The translations under genes and the position numbers were made by a program. From WTJO01 sp965660165 (lineage in GTDB: Bacteria; Pseudomonadota; Alphaproteobacteria; Puniceispirillales; Puniceispirillaceae), in contig CBFHYU010000010.1 of assembly GCA_965660165.1 (NCBI GenBank), forward strand, positions 1-64,000: DNA of 64,000 nt, written 5' to 3'. The notes beneath the pieces were generated by a model. It did no database searches, was not told where the DNA came from, and saw only the letters and a list, made by a program, of their open reading frames with translations. Shown here in pieces: positions 45,982 through 54,121 of this stretch; the stretch's first letter is position 1, and each line of letters begins with the position of its first letter.

Positions 45982-46010
45982 CTAAATTTACAAAACGCTA
46001 AATTTACAAA
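45982..46010 (+). promoter_or_regulatory. Paired direct repeats upstream of methylmalonyl-CoA mutase
   Basis: CTAAATTTACAAA occurs twice (45982-45994 and 45998-46010), with a period of 16 bases. Each copy contains TTTACAAA, separated by 8 bases. They end about 27 bases before the mutase start. The arrangement resembles the paired TTTGCAAA sites I recall for the propionyl-CoA regulator PccR in Rhodobacter, though the core base and spacing differ. Candidate operator. Confidence 0.45.
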
Positions 46011-46037
46011 GAGCAACGTCCCAAAGTGGTGAAGATG

Positions 46038-48227
46038 ATGGCTGATAGCAACAAATCTGATGTACAAACATGGCAACGCCTAGCCCAAAAGGAAATTCGG
46101 GAAAAGCCGCTTTTAGAGCATCAGAAATCAACGCTTGAAGGCATTGATATAAAGCCGCTCTACACCGAAGCTGATCTTAACGGGCTAGCGCATCTTGGAA
46201 GCATACCAGGCCAAGCCCCGTTCTTACGTGGCCCTCGCGCCACCATGTATACAGGCAGACCATGGACTATCCGTCAATATGCAGGCTTTTCAACCGCATC
46301 AGAGACAAATAGCTTCTTCAAATCTGCATTAGACGCTGGCCAGAGAGGTTTATCTGTTGCTTTTGATCTAGCCACCCATAGAGGATATGATTCTGACCAT
46401 CCGCGCGTATCAGGCGATGTTGGCAAGGCGGGTGTGGCGATTGATACTGTTGAAGATATGAAACAGCTATTTGATGGAATACCGCTTGATAAGATGAGCG
46501 TTTCCATGACTATGAATGGCGCTGTTCTGCCTGTTCTGGCAGCCTTTATTGTGGCAGGTGAAGAACAGGGCGTTAGCCAAGAGGCACTATCTGGCACTAT
46601 CCAGAATGATATTTTGAAAGAATTTATGGTGCGCAACACCTATATTTATCCGCCTGAGCCCTCAATGCGAATTGTATCAGACATTATCGCCCATACCGCT
46701 CAAAATATGCCGAAATTCAACTCAATATCCATTTCTGGCTATCATATGCAAGAAGCAGGCGCAAATCTGGTTCAAGAACTTGCCTATACCCTGTCAGACG
46801 GGCTTGCATATGTACAAGCGGCCAAAGATGCAGGGCTTGATGTAGATAGTTTTGCCCCAAGATTATCGTTCTTTTTCTGTATTGGCATGAATTTATTTAT
46901 GGAGGCCGCAAAGCTTCGTGCGGCGCGTTATTTATGGTCTGTGTGGATGCAAAAGCTGTTTGCGCCATCTGATCCACGCTCAACCATGCTAAGAACACAT
47001 TGCCAGACATCTGGTGCTAGCCTGTCAGAACAGGACCCTTATAATAATATTATCCGCACCACCATAGAGGCGCTTGCCGCCACATTGGGAGGCACGCAAT
47101 CTCTGCACACAAATTCTTTTGATGAAGCGATAGCCCTGCCAACCCCCTTTTCAGCGCGAATTGCCAGAAATACCCAGCTTATTCTGCAACATGAAGCGGG
47201 TATTACAGATACTGTTGACCCGCTTGCAGGCTCGTATTATGTAGAAAATTTGACTGCTGAGATGATCGAAAACGCAGATAGGTTGATGACTGAAATTCAT
47301 GAAATGGGCGGTATGATTAACGCTGTTCAAGATGGTCTGCCAAAGCGTGAAATTGAGAAAATGGCCACAATTCGTCAGGCCAATATCGATTCAGCAGAAA
47401 CAGTGATAGTTGGGGTGAATAAATATCAGCCTGAACATACAGCAGAGATTGATATTCTGGAAATCGACAATCAGGCCGTGCGCGCCCAGCAACTAACCTG
47501 TCTATCTGAAATCAAAGCCAGTCGAGATACTCATCAGGTTAACAATGCACTTGCCGCTCTAGAAGCAGGGGCAAGGTCAAACCAGAATTTGCTTGCCCTA
47601 TCCATTGAGGCAATGCGGGCGCGCGCTACTGTAGGCGAGGTATCAGACGCATTAGAGAATATCTTTGGAAGATACAAGGCTGAGCCAGAGCTAGTAACAG
47701 GGATTTATGAAGCACATTATGGCAAACCAGACGAGCTAGCAGGGATAAAACGCTCGCTTGATGCCTTTAGGGCTGAAACAAATGATGAAGCCCCAATATT
47801 ATATCTTGCAAAGCTAGGACAAGATGGCCATGACAGAGGCGCAAAAGTCATCGCCAGCGCCTTTTCCGATTTTGGTGTTGATGTAAGAATAGGCGATCTG
47901 TTTGAAACCCCAAAAGAAGCCGCAAACACTGCGCTTATGCATGGAGCACATATTATCGGTGTATCCTCGTTAGCCGCAGGTCATAAAACCTTATTGCCAG
48001 AGCTGATTGCAGAACTCAAGGCACAAGGCGCAGAAGATATTATGGTAATTTGTGGCGGCATTATCCCCCAGCAAGATTACCAATTTTTATATGATGCAGG
48101 GGTGGCTGCTATTTTTGGACCAGGCACAGCTATACCGAACGCTGTCTGCCAGACCATCGACAAAGCAACTGACCATATGCGCAGGATGCATAATTACCGC
48201 CAAGCCAGACTGGACTCATCTAGCTAG
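46038..48227 (+). CDS. mcm: Methylmalonyl-CoA mutase (single chain, B12-dependent)
   Basis: The enzyme converts methylmalonyl-CoA to succinyl-CoA, the end of propionyl-CoA assimilation. The N-terminal TIM-barrel has RGPRATMYTGRPWTIRQYAGFS, whose Tyr and RPWTIRQYAGFS are typical of methylmalonyl- rather than ethylmalonyl-CoA mutase, and GYHMQEAGANLVQELAYTL. The B12 domain has DGHDRG at residues 596-601, where His598 is the cobalt ligand. The length of 729 residues is that of the catalytic large subunit. GGTGA lies 5 bases before the ATG at 46038; an ATG and a GTG lie just upstream. No epimerase, meaB or carboxylase gene is near. It converges on the ThDP enzyme with 1 base between. Confidence 0.95.
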   Translation: MADSNKSDVQTWQRLAQKEIREKPLLEHQKSTLEGIDIKPLYTEADLNGLAHLGSIPGQAPFLRGPRATMYTGRPWTIRQYAGFSTASETNSFFKSALDAGQRGLSVAFDLATHRGYDSDHPRVSGDVGKAGVAIDTVEDMKQLFDGIPLDKMSVSMTMNGAVLPVLAAFIVAGEEQGVSQEALSGTIQNDILKEFMVRNTYIYPPEPSMRIVSDIIAHTAQNMPKFNSISISGYHMQEAGANLVQELAYTLSDGLAYVQAAKDAGLDVDSFAPRLSFFFCIGMNLFMEAAKLRAARYLWSVWMQKLFAPSDPRSTMLRTHCQTSGASLSEQDPYNNIIRTTIEALAATLGGTQSLHTNSFDEAIALPTPFSARIARNTQLILQHEAGITDTVDPLAGSYYVENLTAEMIENADRLMTEIHEMGGMINAVQDGLPKREIEKMATIRQANIDSAETVIVGVNKYQPEHTAEIDILEIDNQAVRAQQLTCLSEIKASRDTHQVNNALAALEAGARSNQNLLALSIEAMRARATVGEVSDALENIFGRYKAEPELVTGIYEAHYGKPDELAGIKRSLDAFRAETNDEAPILYLAKLGQDGHDRGAKVIASAFSDFGVDVRIGDLFETPKEAANTALMHGAHIIGVSSLAAGHKTLLPELIAELKAQGAEDIMVICGGIIPQQDYQFLYDAGVAAIFGPGTAIPNAVCQTIDKATDHMRRMHNYRQARLDSSS

Positions 48228-48228
48228 C

Positions 48229-49902
48229 TTATGTCTTTGCCCCACTAATCTCAGACAGTGATTTTGACGGGGTAATTGCATCAACCGAAATATCCAGCTC
48301 GATAATCCCGCCTGTATCAGACCCGCTCACAGCCCTAAAGGCGGCGGCAAATGCGTCTGTGCTACCGACTTTTTCACCTGCCATACCATAGGCTTTGGCA
48401 ACAGCCACAAAATCAGGATTTTCAAGGCTAGTGCCAGATATTCTGCCAGGATAGTCACGTTCTTGATGCATTCGGATTGTGCCATATGATCCATTATTTA
48501 GCACAATAATGGTAAACTTTGCCCCTGATTGCATCGCTGTACCAAGCTCAGCAATGCCCATCTGCACATCCCCATCTCCTGCAAAACAGACGACCTGCCT
48601 GTTCGGATAGGCAAGGCTAGCCGCAATCGCCGCAGGCAAGCCATAGCCCATTGCCCCTGACTGAGGCGCAAGCAGACGCTGTTTTGCGCCATAGCAAAAA
48701 ATTTTATTTGGCCAGAGCGCAAAATTTCCTGCCCCATTGGTAATAATGACATCATCATCCAGATTTTCCTGAAGCCAGCCCATCACCGCAGACATATCTA
48801 CAGGGCTATTCTGAGCGCGCGGCTTCAACGAGGCTTCATAATCTGAGCGAGCTTGTGTTAGCCATGTTTTTTTTGCCTCACTATGTTGATTATCAAGCTC
48901 AAGCGAAGCAAGCGCATGGGCAAACTGGTTTGGCCCTGCATGAAGGCTTAATTCTGGCTGATAGATTTTACCTAATTCACGGTCACAGGGATGCACATGA
49001 ATGATTTTCTGCTTTGGATAAGGCACATCAAACAAAGTCCATGCTTTTGTTGTTGCTTCGCCAAACCTGCCATTTATTACCAGAATAACATCAGCTTCTT
49101 TTATCCTACGCTCAACATTTGGCGTCATCCCCACACCCGCATCGCCGATATAGCATGAATGGGTATTATCATATACATCATGATATCTGAATATCGCAGA
49201 TACAGGAATATGATAGCGTTCGGCAAAATCGCGCAAGGCTGCTTTTGCGCTATCCTGCCAATAGCTTCCACCTGCCATAATCAGCGGACGCTTTGCTTCA
49301 GCTAGCATCCTGCCTGCTGTTGCCAATGCCTGCATATCTGTTGCTGGTTCAGGCACATGCATTGGCTTTACTGCTGGCATATCTGTTTCAGTGGTTAGCA
49401 TATCTTCTGGCAAGGCAATAACCACAGGGCCAGGTCTGCCAGAAAGCGCAACATGCCATGCGCGTGCTACCATCTCTGATACGCGGTCAGCATCATCAAT
49501 TTCAATGACCCATTTTGCGACCGTGCCAAACATGGCTTTATAGTCAATTTCCTGAAAGGCCTCTCTTGCTTTATCCCCAACCGCTACTTGGCCTACAAAT
49601 AATATCATGGGCGAGCTATCCTGCATTGCCGAATGCACCCCGATAGACCCGTTAGTCGCGCCTGGCCCTCTGGTGACAAAACAGATACCTGGCTTTCCTG
49701 TTAGCTTGCCCCATGCAGAAGCAGCAAAGCTAGCCGCGCTTTCATGGCGACACAAGGTGAAGTCTATATTGGCATCAAACAGCGCATCAAGAACCGCAAG
49801 ATAGGATTCTCCTGGCACGCCAAAACAGGTTGTAACGCCTAAATTCTGTAGTGATTTGACAAGCAGCTCGCCGCCTGTACAGCTTTGTGAACCTGATACC
49901 AT
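48229..49902 (-). CDS. Acetolactate synthase-like ThDP enzyme
   Basis: The 557-residue protein has the three-domain ThDP fold: CFGVPGESYLAVLDAL and the catalytic Glu in CRHESAASFAASAWGKLTG, a central domain, and a C-terminal domain with QSGAMGYGLPAAI and the Mg-ThDP motif from AGDGDVQMG to LNNGSYG. It is clearly distinct from the ilvB product of this window and has no adjacent regulatory subunit. Related proteins are usually labelled acetolactate synthase-like or ThDP-binding with unknown substrates. I cannot assign a reaction. Confidence 0.82.
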   Translation of the reverse strand: MVSGSQSCTGGELLVKSLQNLGVTTCFGVPGESYLAVLDALFDANIDFTLCRHESAASFAASAWGKLTGKPGICFVTRGPGATNGSIGVHSAMQDSSPMILFVGQVAVGDKAREAFQEIDYKAMFGTVAKWVIEIDDADRVSEMVARAWHVALSGRPGPVVIALPEDMLTTETDMPAVKPMHVPEPATDMQALATAGRMLAEAKRPLIMAGGSYWQDSAKAALRDFAERYHIPVSAIFRYHDVYDNTHSCYIGDAGVGMTPNVERRIKEADVILVINGRFGEATTKAWTLFDVPYPKQKIIHVHPCDRELGKIYQPELSLHAGPNQFAHALASLELDNQHSEAKKTWLTQARSDYEASLKPRAQNSPVDMSAVMGWLQENLDDDVIITNGAGNFALWPNKIFCYGAKQRLLAPQSGAMGYGLPAAIAASLAYPNRQVVCFAGDGDVQMGIAELGTAMQSGAKFTIIVLNNGSYGTIRMHQERDYPGRISGTSLENPDFVAVAKAYGMAGEKVGSTDAFAAAFRAVSGSDTGGIIELDISVDAITPSKSLSEISGAKT

Positions 49903-50229
49903 AATATCTTCCCCTTCAATAAATTTTCTAAATTAAGAATACCCAAAAGTACGTAACACTCAACCAATTAAACCAATTTCCTTGATAAAGCTATCTTCTC
50001 AGCGGTCTTGAAATAACGCGAGCCACTTCTTACATATCTGGTATGCAAACACTGCATCTGGCGTGTGCTTCTTTAGGTGAAGGCAATGCCAAACAGTGAT
50101 GGCAAAACAGGCGCCTATCGAAAAAGGGCCTGTCGGCATCAGTGAGATATGATGCCACCCCTTTGAAATTAGCAGGCAAGCTTCACGCCATTTATGGGTG
50201 ATGCATTGCACAAGATAAGGAGCCAAAAC
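49903..50229. other. 327-base gap between ThDP enzyme and clpB
   Basis: No gene is supported here. A 75-codon reading frame on the minus strand (49999-50226) shows no family features and overlaps the clpB ribosome site, so I leave it out. The region should contain both divergent promoters. I could not find a clean heat-shock promoter. The one striking element is the inverted repeat at 50123-50164. Confidence 0.6.
50123..50164. promoter_or_regulatory. Two-part inverted repeat upstream of clpB
   Basis: GGCATCA (50135-50141) and TGATGCC (50150-50156) are a perfect dyad with an 8-base spacer. Outside them AAAGGG (50123-50128) and CCCTTT (50159-50164) can pair as well. The element ends 65 bases before the clpB ATG. 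It is not the CIRCE sequence. It could be a repressor site or a leader hairpin. Confidence 0.4.
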
Positions 50230-52839
50230 ATGAAAAGTGAACAGTTTACAGCATCATTAAGACACAGCATTTCAGCCGCCCAGTCAAAGGCAATTTCAAA
50301 CCAAAATCAACAGCTATCAGATGTGCATATCCTGTCTGCTCTGCTTGATGATGATACCCAGACAACTGCGCGTCTAATCTCACGCGCTGGCGGAAATCTT
50401 GAGGCTGTCCGCTCAGATACACAAACCGCTATCTCAAAGCTTGTTCAAGTAACAGGCAATAGCAGTGCCGAGCTTCGGGTTGAGCCTGAGCTATTACGTA
50501 TCCTGAATGCCGCAGAAGCCTATGCCAAACAGCGCAAAGACAGCTTTGTCTCTACAGATGCGCTGGTAATGGCAATCGCCTCAAGCACTGGCAAGGCAGG
50601 CAAAATCCTGTCCAATGCAGGGGTTAAGATTAACGCGCTTGAAACAGCGATTGACGAAATCCGCAAAGGCCGCACCATTGACAGCGATAATGGTGAAGAG
50701 CTGATGGACAGCCTGTCAAAATTTTCAACTGACCTGACTGCAGATGCAATGCGCGGCAAGCTTGACCCTGTTATTGGCAGAGATGAAGAAGTTAGACGTG
50801 CGATCCAAATTCTGGCAAGACGGACAAAAAATAACCCTATTTTAATCGGAGTGCCTGGCGTTGGGAAAACAGCGATTGCCGAAGGGCTGGCGCAACGTAT
50901 TGTCAATAAAGATGTGCCTGAAGCACTACAGAACAAACGCCTGCTTAGCCTTGATTTGGGCGCGCTGGTTGCTGGTGCAAAATATCGTGGCGAATTTGAA
51001 GAACGGCTAAAATCCATTCTGGATGAAATAGAACAAGCAGATGGCGAGATCATCTTATTTATTGACGAGATGCACCAGCTTGTTGGAGCTGGCAAAACAG
51101 ATGGCGCGATGGATGCATCAAATTTGTTAAAACCCGCCTTGGCGCGTGGCCAGCTTCATTGTATCGGCGCCACAACATTAGATGAATATCGCAAGCATGT
51201 TGAAAAAGATGCTGCACTCACCAGACGGTTTCAGCCTGTATATGTGGATGAGCCTTCAGTTGAGGACACCATTTTTATTCTGCGTGGTCTGAAAGAAAAA
51301 TATGAGCTTCATCACGGCATAAGAATAACAGATGAAGCGCTAGTAGCTGCCGCACAGCTATCTAATCGGTATATCAATGACAGGTTTTTGCCTGATAAGG
51401 CGATTGATGTGGTTGATGAAGCAGCCAGCCATATTCGTATCCGCTCAGATAGCAAGCCAGATGCGCTAGATAAAATTGACCGCCAGCTTATGCAACTCAA
51501 AATAGAGCAGGCAGCGCTGATGCGTGAAAATCAAGGGGATAGCAATACCAAGCGGCTTGAACAGATTAAGGCTGAGATTCAGGCTGCCGAGCAGGAATCA
51601 GGCACATTATCTGACCAATGGAGTACTGTGAAACAGCTCATGGCAGAGGTCAAAACACTTCAGCAACAGCTTGAAGATGCCAGACATAGTCTTGATGTCT
51701 CTCAGCGAGAAGGCAATTTAGAACGTGCGGCTGAATTAACCTATGCGGTATTACCTGAAATCAGTGCTTCCTTAGAAAAGGCAAAAGCTGAATTATCAGA
51801 AACAGAGCTTGTTGATGAACAGGTGGCTGCCCGCCATATTGCGCAAGTCATTAGCCAGTGGACAGGCATTCCTGTTGATAAGATGAGCGCAGGCGAGCAA
51901 AGCCACCTGCTTGAGATGGAAGATATTCTGTCACAACGGGTAATTGGCCAAAAAGAGGCTATAAAGACCATATCAAATGCTGTCAGGCGTGCCCGTGCCG
52001 GCCTGAATGATCCAAACCAGCCATTAGGTAGTTTCCTGTTTCTTGGCCCCACAGGTGTCGGTAAAACCGAACTGGCAAAGGCGCTTGCAGGCTTTTTATT
52101 TGATAATGATGACGCCATCTTGCGGCTTGATATGTCCGAATATATGGAAAAGCACTCAGTCTCTCGGCTTATCGGGGCGCCTCCTGGCTATGTTGGCTAT
52201 GATGAGGGCGGCGCATTAACTGAGGCGGTGCGCAGACGGCCTTATCAGGTGGTACTGTTCGATGAGATTGAAAAAGCGCATTCTGATATTTTCAATATCA
52301 TGCTTCAGGTGCTAGATGATGGACATTTGACAGATTCTCAGGGCAGGCATGTAGATTTCAGAAACACCATTATTCTGATGACCTCAAATTTGGGGGCAGA
52401 TGCATTGCTTGAGCTTGGCGAAGATGAAGATGTTGAACATGCCAGAGAACAGGTTACAGCGCAGGTTGAACAGGCATTTAGACCAGAATTTCTGAACAGG
52501 CTAGATGGACAGCTTTTATTCAAGCGGCTATCAAAAGAGCATATGGGTGATATTGTCTCTATCCAGATTGATAGGTTAAAGGCACGACTGGCTGAGCAGA
52601 ATTTCACACTTGAGATCAGTGATAATGCGATTAGCTGGTTAGCTGAAAAAGGATATGACCCTCGGTTTGGAGCGAGGCCGTTAAAACGGGTTATCCAGAA
52701 AGAATTACAGGACAGGCTGGCAACAGCAATCCTTGACAATTCAGTTGATGTTAATCATCCTATAGTTGTAGATAAAACCGAAGTGCCTGAAGGGTTATTT
52801 ATCTCTTCAGGACAATCAGTCAGAAAACAGGCCTCCTAG
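50230..52839 (+). CDS. clpB: ATP-dependent disaggregase ClpB
   Basis: ClpB extracts proteins from aggregates with DnaK. The N-terminal repeat domain occupies about residues 1-145, and the first AAA+ module has Walker A GVPGVGKT at 207-214. The middle coiled coil lies around 400-520, and the second AAA+ module has GPTGVGKT at 606-613. The C-terminal part ends in a normal D2-small domain (RFGARPLKRVIQKELQD). AAGGAG lies 7 bases before the ATG at 50230, giving 869 residues; an upstream in-frame start is unnecessary. A second chaperone, HtpG, lies 1.3 kb downstream. Confidence 0.97.
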   Translation: MKSEQFTASLRHSISAAQSKAISNQNQQLSDVHILSALLDDDTQTTARLISRAGGNLEAVRSDTQTAISKLVQVTGNSSAELRVEPELLRILNAAEAYAKQRKDSFVSTDALVMAIASSTGKAGKILSNAGVKINALETAIDEIRKGRTIDSDNGEELMDSLSKFSTDLTADAMRGKLDPVIGRDEEVRRAIQILARRTKNNPILIGVPGVGKTAIAEGLAQRIVNKDVPEALQNKRLLSLDLGALVAGAKYRGEFEERLKSILDEIEQADGEIILFIDEMHQLVGAGKTDGAMDASNLLKPALARGQLHCIGATTLDEYRKHVEKDAALTRRFQPVYVDEPSVEDTIFILRGLKEKYELHHGIRITDEALVAAAQLSNRYINDRFLPDKAIDVVDEAASHIRIRSDSKPDALDKIDRQLMQLKIEQAALMRENQGDSNTKRLEQIKAEIQAAEQESGTLSDQWSTVKQLMAEVKTLQQQLEDARHSLDVSQREGNLERAAELTYAVLPEISASLEKAKAELSETELVDEQVAARHIAQVISQWTGIPVDKMSAGEQSHLLEMEDILSQRVIGQKEAIKTISNAVRRARAGLNDPNQPLGSFLFLGPTGVGKTELAKALAGFLFDNDDAILRLDMSEYMEKHSVSRLIGAPPGYVGYDEGGALTEAVRRRPYQVVLFDEIEKAHSDIFNIMLQVLDDGHLTDSQGRHVDFRNTIILMTSNLGADALLELGEDEDVEHAREQVTAQVEQAFRPEFLNRLDGQLLFKRLSKEHMGDIVSIQIDRLKARLAEQNFTLEISDNAISWLAEKGYDPRFGARPLKRVIQKELQDRLATAILDNSVDVNHPIVVDKTEVPEGLFISSGQSVRKQAS

Positions 52840-52874
52840 CCCAAAAGGCGGTCTGCATCAGGGGGTATTGAGAT

Positions 52875-54110
52875 ATGCAACTATCTGGAGCGCTGAGACG
52901 AGGCCAGAACACTAGCTATATGGCTCGAATATGTGCCTATATCCCCCTGATTATCATGGCGATAATGCTGTTTTCATATCCTGCGAGCGCGCAAAAATCC
53001 TTTGCGCTTACGACCGACACACGGATTGACTATAAACAGGGTCATATTGATAGTGATGCTGGCTATATACAACTTTACTCTGCACAGCTGTTTTTTGAGG
53101 ATGAGCTTATCTTCACCGCAGATGAAATCAGGGCAACGGTTGAAAACAATCCTGATGATGGTATTCTGCCTGATGGTGGTATTCTGATAGTACGGGATTT
53201 GACTATTAAACAGCTAGCCTCAACCCAAGATGAGGTTGATGTGTTTATATCTGAAGTCACGGGAAAAAATCTGGTATTAAGGTCCAACTTTCCGCTTACC
53301 TCAGCCTCTGATCCTGAAGATATTATCAGCTATCTAAATCAGCAAGATGATAGCCATTTCAAGATGAGTAAAATTGACTTTCAGGTAGAAGAAGAAGGCT
53401 TTGCCTTTTCAGTTGACGAGATAGTTATCCAGTCAAACGTCATCAACCCTCAAGATAGCTCGGCAGCCGCATCAAAAGGTAGCATTAACATCACAAATGC
53501 CGCTTATACGCCATTCGGCAATAGTAATGATGCAAACCAGCTAAGATTTATGCTGGCTCAGATAGGCACACAATCTCTTGATTTCAATATTAACGGCACC
53601 TATCAATCAGCCTATCAGAATAGGCGGATAGCCACGACACTCCGTAGCGAAATTGAGCTCTCAAAGCTGTTTGATTTATCCGTGCTAGCAGAGCTATCTT
53701 TTGGTCATAGCCTATTTGATCTGAGCGCCTATCTGGCATCTCAAATGGCTAATGATAAGCCTTTTGACGATGACTCATTTGATGATGAAGAGCTGAAACG
53801 GCTGGCCATTCCTGTTGTAGGTGACACATTATTGCACAGATTGACCCTAACCCTTGATGATAAGGGCGTGCTGGCGCTAGATCAAAGCCAAGAGGCATTA
53901 TCACATTTTGCAGATAAATCTGAAGAAGATTTGCCAGCGCCAATCGACGAATTATTCAAACAGCCTATGGCTGATTTCATCAATGAGGGCGGCAGTCTCA
54001 CACTAGATATGCAGCCGCCGACAGCCGCAAATTTGCTTCAGCTAAGCACTATTGCATTATCCCCTGAACTGGCTGTTCCTTTGCTAGGGCTATCAGTCTC
54101 CCATCAATGA
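52875..54110 (+). CDS. Exported protein of unknown function (411 residues)
   Basis: I do not recognise a family. A signal peptide is clear (hydrophobic IPLIIMAIMLFSYPASAQ, cleavage near residue 39). The mature part is acidic and predicted to be beta-rich in its first 200 residues, with repeated short strands such as TRIDYKQGHIDSDAGYI and LIFTADEIRA. The pattern of alternating hydrophobic residues could suit an outer-membrane or periplasmic beta structure. An acidic stretch (DKPFDDDSFDDEEL) lies near residue 295-308. An alternative ATG at 52920 would shorten the signal n-region. It follows clpB by 35 bases and may be cotranscribed; it converges on htpG. Confidence 0.8.
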   Translation: MQLSGALRRGQNTSYMARICAYIPLIIMAIMLFSYPASAQKSFALTTDTRIDYKQGHIDSDAGYIQLYSAQLFFEDELIFTADEIRATVENNPDDGILPDGGILIVRDLTIKQLASTQDEVDVFISEVTGKNLVLRSNFPLTSASDPEDIISYLNQQDDSHFKMSKIDFQVEEEGFAFSVDEIVIQSNVINPQDSSAAASKGSINITNAAYTPFGNSNDANQLRFMLAQIGTQSLDFNINGTYQSAYQNRRIATTLRSEIELSKLFDLSVLAELSFGHSLFDLSAYLASQMANDKPFDDDSFDDEELKRLAIPVVGDTLLHRLTLTLDDKGVLALDQSQEALSHFADKSEEDLPAPIDELFKQPMADFINEGGSLTLDMQPPTAANLLQLSTIALSPELAVPLLGLSVSHQ

Positions 54111-54121
54111 GGGGTGGGCGT

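Noticed and set aside
50158..50200. Heat-shock (sigma-32) promoter for clpB from TTTGAA and CCATTTAT
   Set aside because: The two boxes are about 20 bases apart, too far for the consensus I know; support is insufficient.
49999..50226. 75-codon minus-strand reading frame upstream of clpB
   Set aside because: It shows no family features, has no ribosome site and runs into the clpB translation start region; it is better read as regulatory space.
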